Source of the DNA: Gaetbulibacter_A sp043876815
GTDB lineage: Bacteria > Bacteroidota > Bacteroidia > Flavobacteriales > Flavobacteriaceae
Direction of reading: 5' to 3'
Assembly: GCF_043876815.1 (NCBI RefSeq)
Contig: NZ_JBAWKA010000006.1
Span: forward strand, 1 to 64,000
DNA length: 64,000 nucleotides
Shown: positions 6,922 to 15,074 of the stretch, one piece after another
How positions within the stretch are numbered: position 1 is the stretch's first letter
Layout: each line of letters starts with the position of its first letter
Program-made: the position numbers and the translations under genes
Notes under the pieces: model-generated
Seen by the model: only the letters and a program-made list of their open reading frames with translations
Database searches by the model: none
What the model was told of the DNA's origin: nothing

Positions 6922-7833
6922 TTAAAATTTTAGAAAACTGAAATCAGCTTCTATTAATTTTTCGCTTTCAGTAAATTTGCTAGGTTTCCTTTGGTCTCCC
7001 ACTTGTATATTATATCTATTTTCAAAAAAAGTGATTACCTTTCCAAGTTCAAGATATTCATTAATGTAGCCTTTAATTTCTAGGAGCCTACAAAACTTGA
7101 CTAATTTGACTTTGAACCCTTTTTCGGGATTCCAATAAAGTTTGCTTCCTAATTTCGAGATATAGTTTTTATTAATTAATTCAGATTCCATGCTTAAAAG
7201 CTTGTTGATTTTATTATGAAGAATTATTTTTTTAAGACTTTCGTCCTCAATTTTAGAAATGTATTCTGGATATTTAGAGTGAGTATACTTTATTATTCGC
7301 TTATAACTAGAAATATAACTGTAAGCAACAATTTCCTGAATTTTGTTAAGGCTTAATGCGTTTAAAATTGATATACTATCCTCCAAATCCTGAATATAAA
7401 GCGAAAGATTATACTTAATTTGAAAATCAGTATTAGCGTTTAAAACATCATAATCAATGTCGGTTATATGTCTCTTTTCTAATTTATCAATAGCATCTTC
7501 TAATTCTTTTTTGAATTCATTTTTATTAAGTAAATCATTTAATAAAGTAAAGTTTAATATTGCGAATTCTTCTTCCTGTTCAAAGGGTGATAAATCGATA
7601 ACAGTCTTATGATATTCTTTCTTTATTTCATTTTTAAAATCACCCGAATTAAAAAACTTAATTGAATTAAATATGGCATTTTCTGATTTGTGAAAATTGT
7701 AACTGCGAGTAATTATATTAAATTGTCTTAAACCTTCATTATATTTTAAAACACCCTGAAAATATAGAGATTCATAGGGATTAATAACGAAAGAATTATT
7801 AAGGTCATCAATATCTTTTATTAAGTATTTCAT
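6922..7833 (-). CDS. Mobile-element protein of unknown function, coupled to the recombinase
   Basis: A 303-residue, largely alpha-helical, Lys/Ile/Asn-rich soluble protein. I do not recognise a domain. I considered RteC, the excision regulator of Bacteroides conjugative transposons, because of its size and position, but could not find its motifs. Its ATG (7831-7833) directly abuts the TAA stop of the recombinase (7834-7836), so the two are probably translationally coupled and expressed together. Very low GC, like the rest of the element. Confidence 0.7.
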   Translation of the reverse strand: MKYLIKDIDDLNNSFVINPYESLYFQGVLKYNEGLRQFNIITRSYNFHKSENAIFNSIKFFNSGDFKNEIKKEYHKTVIDLSPFEQEEEFAILNFTLLNDLLNKNEFKKELEDAIDKLEKRHITDIDYDVLNANTDFQIKYNLSLYIQDLEDSISILNALSLNKIQEIVAYSYISSYKRIIKYTHSKYPEYISKIEDESLKKIILHNKINKLLSMESELINKNYISKLGSKLYWNPEKGFKVKLVKFCRLLEIKGYINEYLELGKVITFFENRYNIQVGDQRKPSKFTESEKLIEADFSFLKF

Positions 7834-9132
7834 TTAAACAATTTTTAAATTTTCACTTTTCTCCGCTTCCCAATGTTTTCTTACTTCCTCAATATATTCT
7901 TCGCTTGATTTTTTATCATATTTATGTAGCTGAGCTATGCTACTATGCGTTGTGATGGTCATTATAGCCCTGTCGGGTAAAACTCCTAAATGATTAGTTA
8001 TAAACGACCTTCTGCATGTGTGGGATGAAATAAGCTTGTATTTAGGATATATACCCCTTTCGTCTCTATTGGTCTCTTTATTTTTCAAATCTCCTATAAT
8101 TTCAGTAGTAATTCCAGCATCTTTGCATATCTCTTTAACTTTCTTATTAAAAAGATTTTCCAATGATTTTGGAGTCAAATTGAATTTTGGTAGTTCTCCA
8201 TTTCTTTTGTTGAGAATACTTCTTATTTGAGGGTGGATTGGTATTTTGGCAGGAGCATTAGTTTTTACCGTGGAACTAATTAAAATATTGTTTCCAGAAA
8301 TTTGTAACCTATCGAGTTCACTAAAATCGCTCACTCTCAAACCTGTCCATAAGCCAAGTATAAATAAGTCCCTGATTTTATCTAGTCTTTCGTTTTCTAT
8401 CTCTAGTTCAAATATTTTGTATATTTCTTCTTCATTGAGATAAGTGTCAATCACTTTACTTCGTTTAACGTAAAAACGTCTGCTTTCGTACTCTGGATTA
8501 TAGTTATAGCCTTTCACTTTTACTTCATCGCAAAACATCTTTATTTGGCTAATGTATTTATTCATAGTGGTTGGTTTATAACCTCCATCAATTGACAAAA
8601 AGCTTACAAATTTTTTAAAGAATTTTAGTCCAATATCAACATGTTTTAGTCTGGTCTTCTCTTTCGTCTCAAACTCTTGAAGTCTTTTTAAAGTTGTTCC
8701 ATACTTATCTATTGTTGCTTTTTCTATAGGTTTTCCTTTGGCAGGATTAATTCTTGTAGAAGAGTCTTTGATAAATTGAGATACAAAAGGGACAAAAAAT
8801 ACTGATGTGTCATTTTCGTGAGTTGGTCTGTTGTTAAATTTGTTAACTATGTCGTCAAGCCACTCTCTCGTGATTAGCATGCCTTTCTTATATGACTTAT
8901 TATAATTGGAAATGATGAAAATCTTAAGTTTTTCTAGGTCGCTGGTTATATCATCTTTATCGGGTATCTCATCAGCAATACTTTTGAACCGTTGAAGCTT
9001 ATTGTTCCAATGAGTAGGATTTATTAGAACACCTGATTTTGTTGTTTCATCAAATTCCTTGCTGTGATAAAATCTCACGTATAGATGAGAAGGATTCTTT
9101 TTGCCTTTAGATTCAAATCTAACAGATGCCAT
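7834..9132 (-). CDS. Tyrosine recombinase (element integrase)
   Basis: A 432-residue site-specific recombinase. The N-terminal arm-binding-like domain (1-60, VRFYHSKEFDETTKSGVLINPTHW cut short here) is followed by a SAM-like core-binding domain (about 110-215) and a catalytic domain with the complete set Arg266 (TGLRVSDF), Lys290, His371 and Arg374 (HTCRRSF), His396 (TTHSS) and Tyr405 (HKYDK). It should catalyse integration and excision of the local element. It lacks any sign of the extra IntI-specific region, so it is not an integron integrase. A repeat/terminator lies about 190 bases upstream of its start (9319-9366). Confidence 0.93.
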   Translation of the reverse strand: MASVRFESKGKKNPSHLYVRFYHSKEFDETTKSGVLINPTHWNNKLQRFKSIADEIPDKDDITSDLEKLKIFIISNYNKSYKKGMLITREWLDDIVNKFNNRPTHENDTSVFFVPFVSQFIKDSSTRINPAKGKPIEKATIDKYGTTLKRLQEFETKEKTRLKHVDIGLKFFKKFVSFLSIDGGYKPTTMNKYISQIKMFCDEVKVKGYNYNPEYESRRFYVKRSKVIDTYLNEEEIYKIFELEIENERLDKIRDLFILGLWTGLRVSDFSELDRLQISGNNILISSTVKTNAPAKIPIHPQIRSILNKRNGELPKFNLTPKSLENLFNKKVKEICKDAGITTEIIGDLKNKETNRDERGIYPKYKLISSHTCRRSFITNHLGVLPDRAIMTITTHSSIAQLHKYDKKSSEEYIEEVRKHWEAEKSENLKIV

Positions 9133-9318
9133 ATTTTAATGTTTTGAGATGTTGCATATATACAAAATCTTCCCGAAATATTCCCGAAAATGACGAAAAA
9201 ACTTGAATGTTCATGAAATGTATAAAACGACATATTTATTGTAAATCCTTTTAATAATGGGTTTTTGGAATTATTTTGTAAAGAAGTGAATTGTGCTGAA
9301 ATGTATTGTGTTAGTCCA

Positions 9319-9366
9319 GTTCCCGCTACTAAAAAAGCCGAACATTTTAATGTTCGGCTTTTTTCT
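9319..9366. repeat. Possible attachment-site repeat (copy 1) with bidirectional terminator
   Basis: GTTCCCGCTACTAAAAAAGCCGAA begins here (written only as its description beyond 20 bases: 24 bases, 9319-9342) and continues into a hairpin GCCGAACATT..AATGTTCGGC followed by a T run (9331-9366). A near copy lies at 13654-13698, differing by one C and a few loop bases. The hairpin works as a Rho-independent terminator. The duplicated flank could be a recombination core or simply a conserved terminator context. No tRNA gene can be built from the bases upstream of it. Confidence 0.5.
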
Positions 9367-9382
9367 TTTTATATTTTTTAAG

Positions 9383-9550
9383 TTACTTCTCGAAAAAGAG
9401 TTTATCAATCAAAAGCGATGAAAGAAAAATTAAGATAAATATTAAAAATAATATTTGATAAATTTCTGAAAACACACCTGCGGCCTTAGTAAATCCAATA
9501 ATGGCGCTTACAACTGCAAGAATTATAAAAGACATGGACCATCGTAACAT
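9383..9550 (-). CDS. DUF1328 (YtjA-type) small membrane protein
   Basis: A 55-residue protein starting MLRWSMSFIILAVVSAIIGF, with a second hydrophobic stretch after residue 25 and a charged C-terminus (IDKLFFEK). The start LRW, the GF..AAG.. centre and the two transmembrane segments match the DUF1328/YtjA family of short inner-membrane proteins of unknown, stress-associated function. The next gene on the strand starts well upstream (10063), and the terminator at 9331-9366 follows its stop. Confidence 0.8.
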   Translation of the reverse strand: MLRWSMSFIILAVVSAIIGFTKAAGVFSEIYQILFLIFILIFLSSLLIDKLFFEK

Positions 9551-9595
9551 GAGTTTTTGTGCAATTAATATTAAATAGAATTATCACCCTAATAC

Positions 9596-10063
9596 TTAAA
9601 ATCTATAGCGTATCCCTAAAGCAATATCTAAGCCTAAATCATCTCTGTAATTATCATTGAAGCCTAACTCGGGTCTGAAGTCTAAAGATAGCTGTAATGG
9701 AATGTTTAGGTTGTATTCGATCCCAATATCTCCTGCTAACAAAGCAAAAGAACCATTAGAATTTCCATTATCAAAAGAACCAACACCGCCACCAACACCT
9801 AGGTACCAATTAAAATGATTCTCGATAGGCATAACCCATTGGTGTAGGCCGACCAATTTAAAGGCTTCTACATTATTAGAATTTCTCCAACCTAAATCGA
9901 GTTCTAAACGGGTATTGGGACTTAAACGAGGTTGGTATGATATTTCACCACCAAACCCATCATTGTCACCCAAACGTAAACCAAGGGCGTTTTTTGAAAT
10001 GTCTTGTGCCTTTATGCTTATACAGGAAATTAAAAGTATTAGTGTTATTAGTAATGTTTTCAT
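9596..10063 (-). CDS. Outer-membrane beta-barrel protein
   Basis: A 155-residue protein with a signal peptide (residues 1-19, ending SIKAQ) and alternating amphipathic strands such as RLELDLGWR and LSLDFRPELGF. It ends in an aromatic residue (GIRYRF), as outer-membrane barrels do. It is probably a small 8-stranded barrel; the ligand is unknown. It lies 33 bases downstream of the lipoprotein gene on the same strand, so the two are likely co-transcribed. Confidence 0.7.
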   Translation of the reverse strand: MKTLLITLILLISCISIKAQDISKNALGLRLGDNDGFGGEISYQPRLSPNTRLELDLGWRNSNNVEAFKLVGLHQWVMPIENHFNWYLGVGGGVGSFDNGNSNGSFALLAGDIGIEYNLNIPLQLSLDFRPELGFNDNYRDDLGLDIALGIRYRF

Positions 10064-10096
10064 AATATTTAGTGGTTTTGTAAAGATGAGTTGATT

Positions 10097-10759
10097 TTAC
10101 TGTTTAGCTTCCGCATTTTCTTCCGATTTTGCGCCCATTCTGTTAAAAGTGTACATCGGTGCAAATTTCAGTTTTAAAGCTGCTATTTTGTTATTGTCAG
10201 CACTTGTAAGACCTTCCTTCTCAACGGTGTTTTTTCGGGTGTCTATAGCTTCATAACTTAGTTTTATTTCGTCCCAATCTTCTCTTGAGTATTCGTCTTT
10301 ATTTGTTACTACGGTATTTACAAAATTTTGATAAACGCTTAGAATGTTGTCTTTATTAATCCATTCAAACCCCATATCGTCATTAACATAATTTTTTCCT
10401 AAAAGCGCTACCCTTAAGTTATTGGTATTTTCTATGGTGGCTCTCATATTTCTTTCCGCAACAACTTTTTTCTTAAAAGTTTCAAACTGCATTGAAGCAT
10501 CTTCAATATTCGTTCTTAGGGTCGTATCTTCCTTAAACATGTCGCTATTTGCAATCGCTATTTCTTGATGTTCATAGCTTCTGCTCTCAATGTTTTCCCA
10601 ATTGGAATTGGCATCTGTTAAATCAAGACGAGCCACAGAATCGACGTAACTTACATAGGATTCAACTTGGTCTTGGGCCATTTTCATTTTATCATTCTTA
10701 CATGAGGTGAAGGCAAAGCTTAACGCGCAAAATGCGAGTGTAATTGGTATTGTTTTCAT
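10097..10759 (-). CDS. Lipoprotein of unknown function
   Basis: A 220-residue protein with a lipoprotein signal (FAFTSC, Cys20) followed by KNDK. The body is hydrophilic and helical, with several probable coiled-coil stretches (for example residues 80-105, ASMQFETFKKKVVAERN). I do not recognise a named domain with certainty. It precedes the barrel protein at 9596-10063 and may be anchored in the same envelope compartment. Confidence 0.65.
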   Translation of the reverse strand: MKTIPITLAFCALSFAFTSCKNDKMKMAQDQVESYVSYVDSVARLDLTDANSNWENIESRSYEHQEIAIANSDMFKEDTTLRTNIEDASMQFETFKKKVVAERNMRATIENTNNLRVALLGKNYVNDDMGFEWINKDNILSVYQNFVNTVVTNKDEYSREDWDEIKLSYEAIDTRKNTVEKEGLTSADNNKIAALKLKFAPMYTFNRMGAKSEENAEAKQ

Positions 10760-11281
10760 AATTTTGAATTTTATTATTTTTTGAATTTATTTTTGTTTCG
10801 ATAAATTGGACTGCAAGCCCAAATAGCTTCAAATTTTGTTCATTTGATTATCTAGCTATTTTTTAAATGCTTTAAGAAATTTCTATGAGTTTATAAATGA
10901 GATCCTTTAGAGTGGTTGTACTGTTAAAAAGTTGTGTTATGTTCGTATGAATTAAGGGCATAAATAAGAATGATCTTAATCCAATTTGTGTTATTAATTT
11001 AATATGATTGAATGTTGGATGTTTCGGCTAGAATAGGATAGTTTCAAAGGGCTTCACGACTTTTTCGAATTCTTACATCTTTTTACTTGGAGGGTTTAAG
11101 TGCTCTTGAAATTCAAGCTTTATTTATTTTTCTTCCGTGGGTTCTTTCTTTTCTTTAGCAATTCTTCTCCCTCTTGTTTTACGGATCCGTTGGAATGAAT
11201 GGTCTTGTCAATAAAAGCATCAAAAATATGTTTTAAGACCTCTTTAGTTCTTTGGTTTATATTAACAGTTTAGTAAGTTTT
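10760..11281. other. Intergenic stretch with a possible small-gene remnant
   Basis: About 520 bases without a convincing gene. On the - strand, 11273 to 11124 is an open stretch of 49 codons with protein-like composition (HIFDAFIDKTIHSNG, then Lys-rich KKRKNPRKKNK and a stop), but it has no start codon after the preceding stop. It could be the decayed tail of a small basic protein. The rest (10760-11120) is AT-rich and shows nothing else that I can support. Confidence 0.3.
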
Positions 11282-11434
11282 TTAAAGCCTTTTCCCACTA
11301 ATAACTCTAAATAGAACGGCTATTATAGCGATGACTAACAAAATATGAATCAATCCTCCAACACTGTAAACAAAAAACCCCAATACCCAACCTATAACTA
11401 ATACGACTGCAATGATGTATAATAAATCTCTCAT
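11282..11434 (-). CDS. lmo0937-type small membrane protein
   Basis: A 50-residue protein starting MRDLLYIIAVVLVIGWVLGF with a second hydrophobic segment (IHILLVIAIIAVLF) and a basic end (SGKRL). Two transmembrane helices and the LGF...GG.IH.LLV pattern match the lmo0937 family of tiny membrane proteins, which often occur with CsbD- and DUF1328-type stress genes. Its function is unknown. Confidence 0.78.
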   Translation of the reverse strand: MRDLLYIIAVVLVIGWVLGFFVYSVGGLIHILLVIAIIAVLFRVISGKRL

Positions 11435-11660
11435 AATTTTGCTTATTTAGTGTTTGTATATCGTTAAACGTTTGTTCGAAGCGAGTTACCAATGAAGCAG
11501 ACATTTAAGCCTGCTTCCTAAGACCAAATGAAACTTTCATTTGAAATATAGTTGATAACTAACTGAATGATTAATAGCATTGTAAAGGTTGGTAATTAAT
11601 TACAAGTAAGGTTATATAAGAACGACTAAGATTTATATAAATCACAGATGGGGTAAAAAA

Positions 11661-11688
11661 AAGAGCTGTTATAATTATAACAGCTCTT
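11661..11688 (-). terminator. Rho-independent terminator after the CsbD-like gene
   Basis: A 28-base perfect palindrome (AAGAGCTGTTATAA and its complement) begins 34 bases after the stop of the CsbD-like gene. On the - strand it is followed by a run of nine T (A run 11654-11662 on +). The stem is 14 bp if fully paired. Confidence 0.8.
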
Positions 11689-11722
11689 CCTATCAACCAT
11701 ATGTTTGGTAAATTACATTAGG

Positions 11723-11959
11723 TTAAGCATTGACTTTTTGATTATCCTTTAAAATGTTCACCACTTCATGACGATTTTTTTGTAATCTCGTTTCCATTCT
11801 CTGAAGTAGATCGGATTCTTTTCCCGCTTCAAATTTTAAATCCTCACTTGTAAGTTTTGGATATTTCGATTTTAAAGCATTAGATTGTTTATTCCAATCA
11901 CCTTGAACTTTAAAAAGCTCACCTGAATTTTTTCCCTCAACTTTATTCTTGTTGTCCAT
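11723..11959 (-). CDS. CsbD-like stress protein
   Basis: A 78-residue hydrophilic protein. The core VQGDWNKQSNALKSKYPKL followed by TSEDLKFEAGKESDLLQRME has the order W-N/K...K..KLT..DL....G....L....Q that defines CsbD-like general stress proteins, in a divergent form. The frame is open for 12 more codons upstream, but ATG 11959 (MDNKNKVEG) is preferred because the family starts close to this point. It is followed by a strong terminator. CsbD proteins are induced by general stress; the biochemical role is unknown. Confidence 0.7.
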   Translation of the reverse strand: MDNKNKVEGKNSGELFKVQGDWNKQSNALKSKYPKLTSEDLKFEAGKESDLLQRMETRLQKNRHEVVNILKDNQKVNA

Positions 11960-12057
11960 AATCTTAATGTTTAAAACAGTGCTTAATTGCACCAAAACAA
12001 AGCTAATCCCAATTTGAACAGAAGGTGTTATAGAAGAAAAATTTATGGTTATACATG

Positions 12058-12618
12058 TTACAGGTTCTCTAAATTAGATTTCCTTTTTTGCCCTATTTTT
12101 TTATAAAAGGAAGGTCTTTGCCCGGTAACTTTTTTGAATTGATTTGACAAATGTGAAACACTACTATAATTTAATCTATATGCTATTTCAGTTAGGTTTA
12201 GCTCGTCGTAAAGAATAAGTTCTTTGGCTTTTTCAATTTTATGATTGATGATAAAATGTTGAATAGTTATACCCCTAACTTCCGAAAACAAATTGGATAG
12301 ATAGGTGTAATCATAGCCTAATTTTTCACTGATATAATCTGAATAATTTACTTTCAGGATTTCATCAGAATAATGAATCATTTCAATAATTACATTTTTT
12401 ATTTTGTCAACAAGAATACTTTTGCGATCATCTAATAATTCTAAGCCGGAGACGGCCAAATTTGATTTGAGCTTTTCCATTTGTTCTTGGCTAATTGTTT
12501 CTTCTATTTCAACTAGCCCCAATTCAATATTAGTAAAATGAAGACCTAATTTTTTTAGCTCAGATTTTACCATGAGCTTGCATCTTAAACTTACCATGTA
12601 TTTTATATACAATTTCAT
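12058..12618 (-). CDS. AraC-family transcriptional regulator
   Basis: A 186-residue protein. The C-terminal half (residues about 90-178) is an AraC double HTH: the first helix set around YDYTYLSNLFSEVRG, the second around LTEIAYRLNYSSVSHLSNQF ending in KKVTGQRPSFYK. The N-terminal 70 residues (MVSLRCKLMVKSELKKLGL) resemble a small HMA/ferredoxin-like fold rather than a sugar-binding cupin. It probably regulates the local stress-type genes in response to an unknown signal. It is adjacent to the CsbD-like gene and the cupin gene on the same strand. Confidence 0.85.
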   Translation of the reverse strand: MKLYIKYMVSLRCKLMVKSELKKLGLHFTNIELGLVEIEETISQEQMEKLKSNLAVSGLELLDDRKSILVDKIKNVIIEMIHYSDEILKVNYSDYISEKLGYDYTYLSNLFSEVRGITIQHFIINHKIEKAKELILYDELNLTEIAYRLNYSSVSHLSNQFKKVTGQRPSFYKKIGQKRKSNLENL

Positions 12619-12803
12619 AAAAAAGTTTTAGTAGTGCTTGAGCAAAATTGAAAGCTTGTTTCTAGCTTTGATAGGATACACTAATTTAAGGATTAATTGG
12701 GGTTTTAATGGTTTATTTTATTGAAAATCAATTAAATAAATATCATATTAGCACTCAAATTTTTCTTTGTCGCTTCGTTTATGCTATAGGGACAAACTTT
12801 ATT

Positions 12804-13244
12804 TTAAATGGAAATCTCGTCATAGCCACTTTTTATGACCGTCGAAATAATTTTGAATCTCGTATTAGCTTTAATAATATTGTTTGCGTGCGCAGGAATA
12901 ATAATAGATTCGCCGGTATCCAATCCATGCGATTTACCATTAATTACAATTTCAGCTTTTCCATCAATCACCTGTATAAAGGTGTCGAAAGGTGAGTTTT
13001 TTTCCGTTAAGGCTTCACCTGAATCAAATGATGAAACGGTGACATTCCCCGTGGTTTTTTTTATTATCGTTTTAATAACTACCGAATTTGGGATGTACTC
13101 AATGATCTCCAAAATAATAAAGGTTTTGCCTTTCTCTTGTTCCAATTTAATAGCATCTGGAAGTATTGAAGCGAGCCTCGGGGCAGTTTTTTTTTCTGTA
13201 GGGGTTTTATTAGCGTCGCTATAATCTTTTTTTCTTTTTGACAT
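12804..13244 (-). CDS. Cupin-domain protein
   Basis: A 146-residue soluble protein with a Lys-rich N-terminus (1-25) and one cupin domain (about 60-140). The first cupin motif region is SPFDTFIQVIDGKAEIVING and the second is GESIIIPAHANNIIKA. The usual metal-binding His pair of motif 1 (H.H) is not present and only His118 aligns with motif 2, so metal binding is doubtful. A small-molecule or stress-related role is likely but cannot be specified. Overlapping + strand open frames are less protein-like and are rejected. Confidence 0.78.
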   Translation of the reverse strand: MSKRKKDYSDANKTPTEKKTAPRLASILPDAIKLEQEKGKTFIILEIIEYIPNSVVIKTIIKKTTGNVTVSSFDSGEALTEKNSPFDTFIQVIDGKAEIVINGKSHGLDTGESIIIPAHANNIIKANTRFKIISTVIKSGYDEISI

Positions 13245-13653
13245 TTATAATAGATGATTTATGGGTTATCCACTGCAATGGCAATAGCACTTATTATTAA
13301 AAAACCATGATTAAGATTCTTTGAGTTTGTAAAAACAAAAAGCAGACTTTTAGCCTGCTCTTCACTGCCAAGTATCACTTGGATACTTTTGGCCTTTTCA
13401 AAATAACCAACCAAGTGTTATGAAAAGTTACAACACAAAGGTGATCAATTCTCTACAGAATGGCTTGTATAATGCTTTATGATAGTTGTATATATCACAG
13501 ATTAATCGATGTTTTAATAAATTCCTGGTTATTTTTTAAACCATTTCTTGGAGAATGATCTGTAAAGGTGGGTAAATTCAATTCTTTCTTATAATTCATT
13601 TTTCAAAAGGCGAAAATTTTTTTTTCGAGATTAAAAGATTCAATAAGATTTTT
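13245..13653. other. Intergenic stretch with a minus-strand hairpin
   Basis: About 410 bases without a supportable gene. A hairpin (AGCAG..CTGCT, 13341-13359) read on the - strand is followed by a T-rich run (13331-13340 on +), so it could terminate a short leftward transcript. A small palindrome CCAAGTATCACTTGG lies at 13370-13384. The remainder is AT-rich. Confidence 0.4.
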
Positions 13654-13698
13654 GTTCCGCTACTAAAAAAGCCGAATATTTCTATATTCGGCTTTTTT
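13654..13698. repeat. Possible attachment-site repeat (copy 2) with terminator
   Basis: GTTCCGCTACTAAAAAAGCC starts at 13654 and runs into the hairpin GCCGAATATT..TATTCGGC and a T run (13664-13698). It is the second copy of the motif at 9319-9366. The hairpin lies just downstream of the - strand gene 13727-14290 and would terminate it. Confidence 0.5.
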
Positions 13699-13726
13699 AT
13701 TTAAAATTGTTTCTAAAATGTCATCT

Positions 13727-14290
13727 TTACTTTCCGTAGGCTCCCGCTAAACGATGAACAAACCGGTCTGTTTTCCTAAATAATTCTAAGAACGGTTTTA
13801 TCAGATGTACACCAAATTGAAATGGCACTAAATCAAACCATAACTTAAACTCATGGTTTTGATCACTTTTTACAAGGAGCTTATTTTTTATTTCAAAATC
13901 GAAATACTTTTTGTTCTTCAAAAGTTTCTCCTCCTTGTTGTTAAAAATAAGTTTTTGAGAATCATTGGTTACATAAATTCGAATAACAGAATATGTGCCT
14001 TTCGGAAGTTTTGATAGGCACCGAGTTCTAATAAACTGACCTGATCCCAATCCTTTGATACTGATAACGGTTTCGCCTGAGCTTTTCAATATTTTATGCT
14101 CCATACCTTTACTGTCAATAGCTGAAATACTGCTTAAACTAAGATCAAGTTGGGATACTCCCGAATTATATAATTCATTATTTAATAAGGTTATCTCTTT
14201 GGTGTTCATATCACTGGTATACCAAAAGTGCGGTTGATGCATAATGGGATACGACAGGTAATTATTTGGATATCTTTTAATTGTTTTCAT
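13727..14290 (-). CDS. Protein of unknown function (187 aa)
   Basis: A soluble protein with no signal peptide. I do not recognise a family. The middle part is predicted to be beta-rich (SGETVISIKGLGSGQFIRTRC, then KLPKGTYSVIRIYV), and the C-terminus contains DRFVHRLAGAYGK. The frame is open 10 codons further, but ATG 14290 (MKTIKRYPNN) is the more natural start. It is followed closely by the terminator at 13664-13698 and appears to be a single-gene unit. Confidence 0.6.
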   Translation of the reverse strand: MKTIKRYPNNYLSYPIMHQPHFWYTSDMNTKEITLLNNELYNSGVSQLDLSLSSISAIDSKGMEHKILKSSGETVISIKGLGSGQFIRTRCLSKLPKGTYSVIRIYVTNDSQKLIFNNKEEKLLKNKKYFDFEIKNKLLVKSDQNHEFKLWFDLVPFQFGVHLIKPFLELFRKTDRFVHRLAGAYGK

Positions 14291-14558
14291 AACTAAATGT
14301 ATTTTAATTATACAGTGCAAAATTAGTCTTAGGCATGAGGTGCAACAATAACCGAATTGACGAGTTTATATGCTATATTGATCGAATTACACTATATTAT
14401 CACCTTATGGTGTTAATTTAATATTAATAACCGGTTAAATTCATGTTGTGGTTGAGATTCTTTTCGACTAAACAGTTTCCTTTTGTAACAATAGTTACGC
14501 GCCACCACGGGTATTCAATGTATTTTTGTTAGTGGATATTAAATAAGAACTTTTAAAT

Positions 14559-14894
14559 ATGTCAATTTTAGGAAAATTATTTGGTTTGGGAGGTCCCGAA
14601 TCTGATGCTGTAAAAGTACTGCCTGTGAAGGATTTCATTGAAGGCATGAAAAACAAAAAAGCACAATTAGTTGACGTGCGCACCCCGAACGAATTTCGTC
14701 AGGGGCATTACAAAAATGCTGAGAATATTGATTTCTTTGATAGGATAAATTTCGACAAGAAATTGGAGAAATTAGATAAAAACAGACCTGTTTACCTGTA
14801 TTGTAGAAGTGGCATGCGCAGTAATAAGGCGGCAAAAAAATTAGCTCAAATGGGTTTTCAGGAAATATATGACCTGAGCGGAGGTTATAGATAA
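14559..14894 (+). CDS. Rhodanese-like domain protein
   Basis: A 111-residue cytosolic protein that is a single rhodanese domain. It has the entry motif AQLVDVRTPNEFRQGH (residues about 35-50), then NIDFFDRINF, and the active-site loop YCRSGMRS with the catalytic Cys at about residue 87, followed by KAAKKLAQMGF and LSGG. It should transfer sulfur from a thiosulfate- or persulfide-type donor; the partner is unknown. The gene stands alone, and a terminator follows at 14957-14984. Confidence 0.9.
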   Translation: MSILGKLFGLGGPESDAVKVLPVKDFIEGMKNKKAQLVDVRTPNEFRQGHYKNAENIDFFDRINFDKKLEKLDKNRPVYLYCRSGMRSNKAAKKLAQMGFQEIYDLSGGYR

Positions 14895-14956
14895 AAGGAC
14901 ACTTTAAATCTGCATGGGTTTAAAGTTGGTTCAATGTTTTAATTAGATTTGAATTT

Positions 14957-14984
14957 AAAGGCAGACTTCCCGGTCTGCCTTTTT
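14957..14984 (+). terminator. Rho-independent terminator of the rhodanese gene
   Basis: The stem AAAGGCAGAC pairs with GTCTGCCTTT around the loop TTCCCG, followed by TTTT. It lies 62 bases after the rhodanese stop codon. The stem is also A-rich on its left, so it may serve the convergent LacI gene (15075-16097, - strand) as well. Confidence 0.8.
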
Positions 14985-15074
14985 ATTGTAAAAATTTGGG
15001 TGTAAAGTAAATTGTGATAGCTTGGGTGTTCAGATTACTTTTATTAAAAGGAATAAATAATCCAATGAGGTATT

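Noticed and set aside
6922..7833. RteC-type excision regulator
   Set aside because: Size and place fit, but none of the conserved stretches I know from RteC proteins could be found, so it is left as unknown.
7834..9132. The tyrosine recombinase as the integrase of the cassette array
   Set aside because: It has the arm-binding plus SAM-like architecture of Bacteroidota element integrases and lacks any IntI-specific extra segment that I can see. It sits in its own leftward element 3 kb from the array.
9300..9340. Remnant of a tRNA 3' end at the repeat
   Set aside because: TTCCCGCTACT resembles the end of a T arm and acceptor stem, but no T-loop GTTCGA or pairing acceptor arm can be built at either copy.
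12708..13224. Plus-strand open frames at 12708-12995 and 12835-13224
   Set aside because: They lie opposite the cupin gene, have low-complexity hydrophobic or atypical sequence, and no family pattern; the - strand frame shows the cupin motifs.
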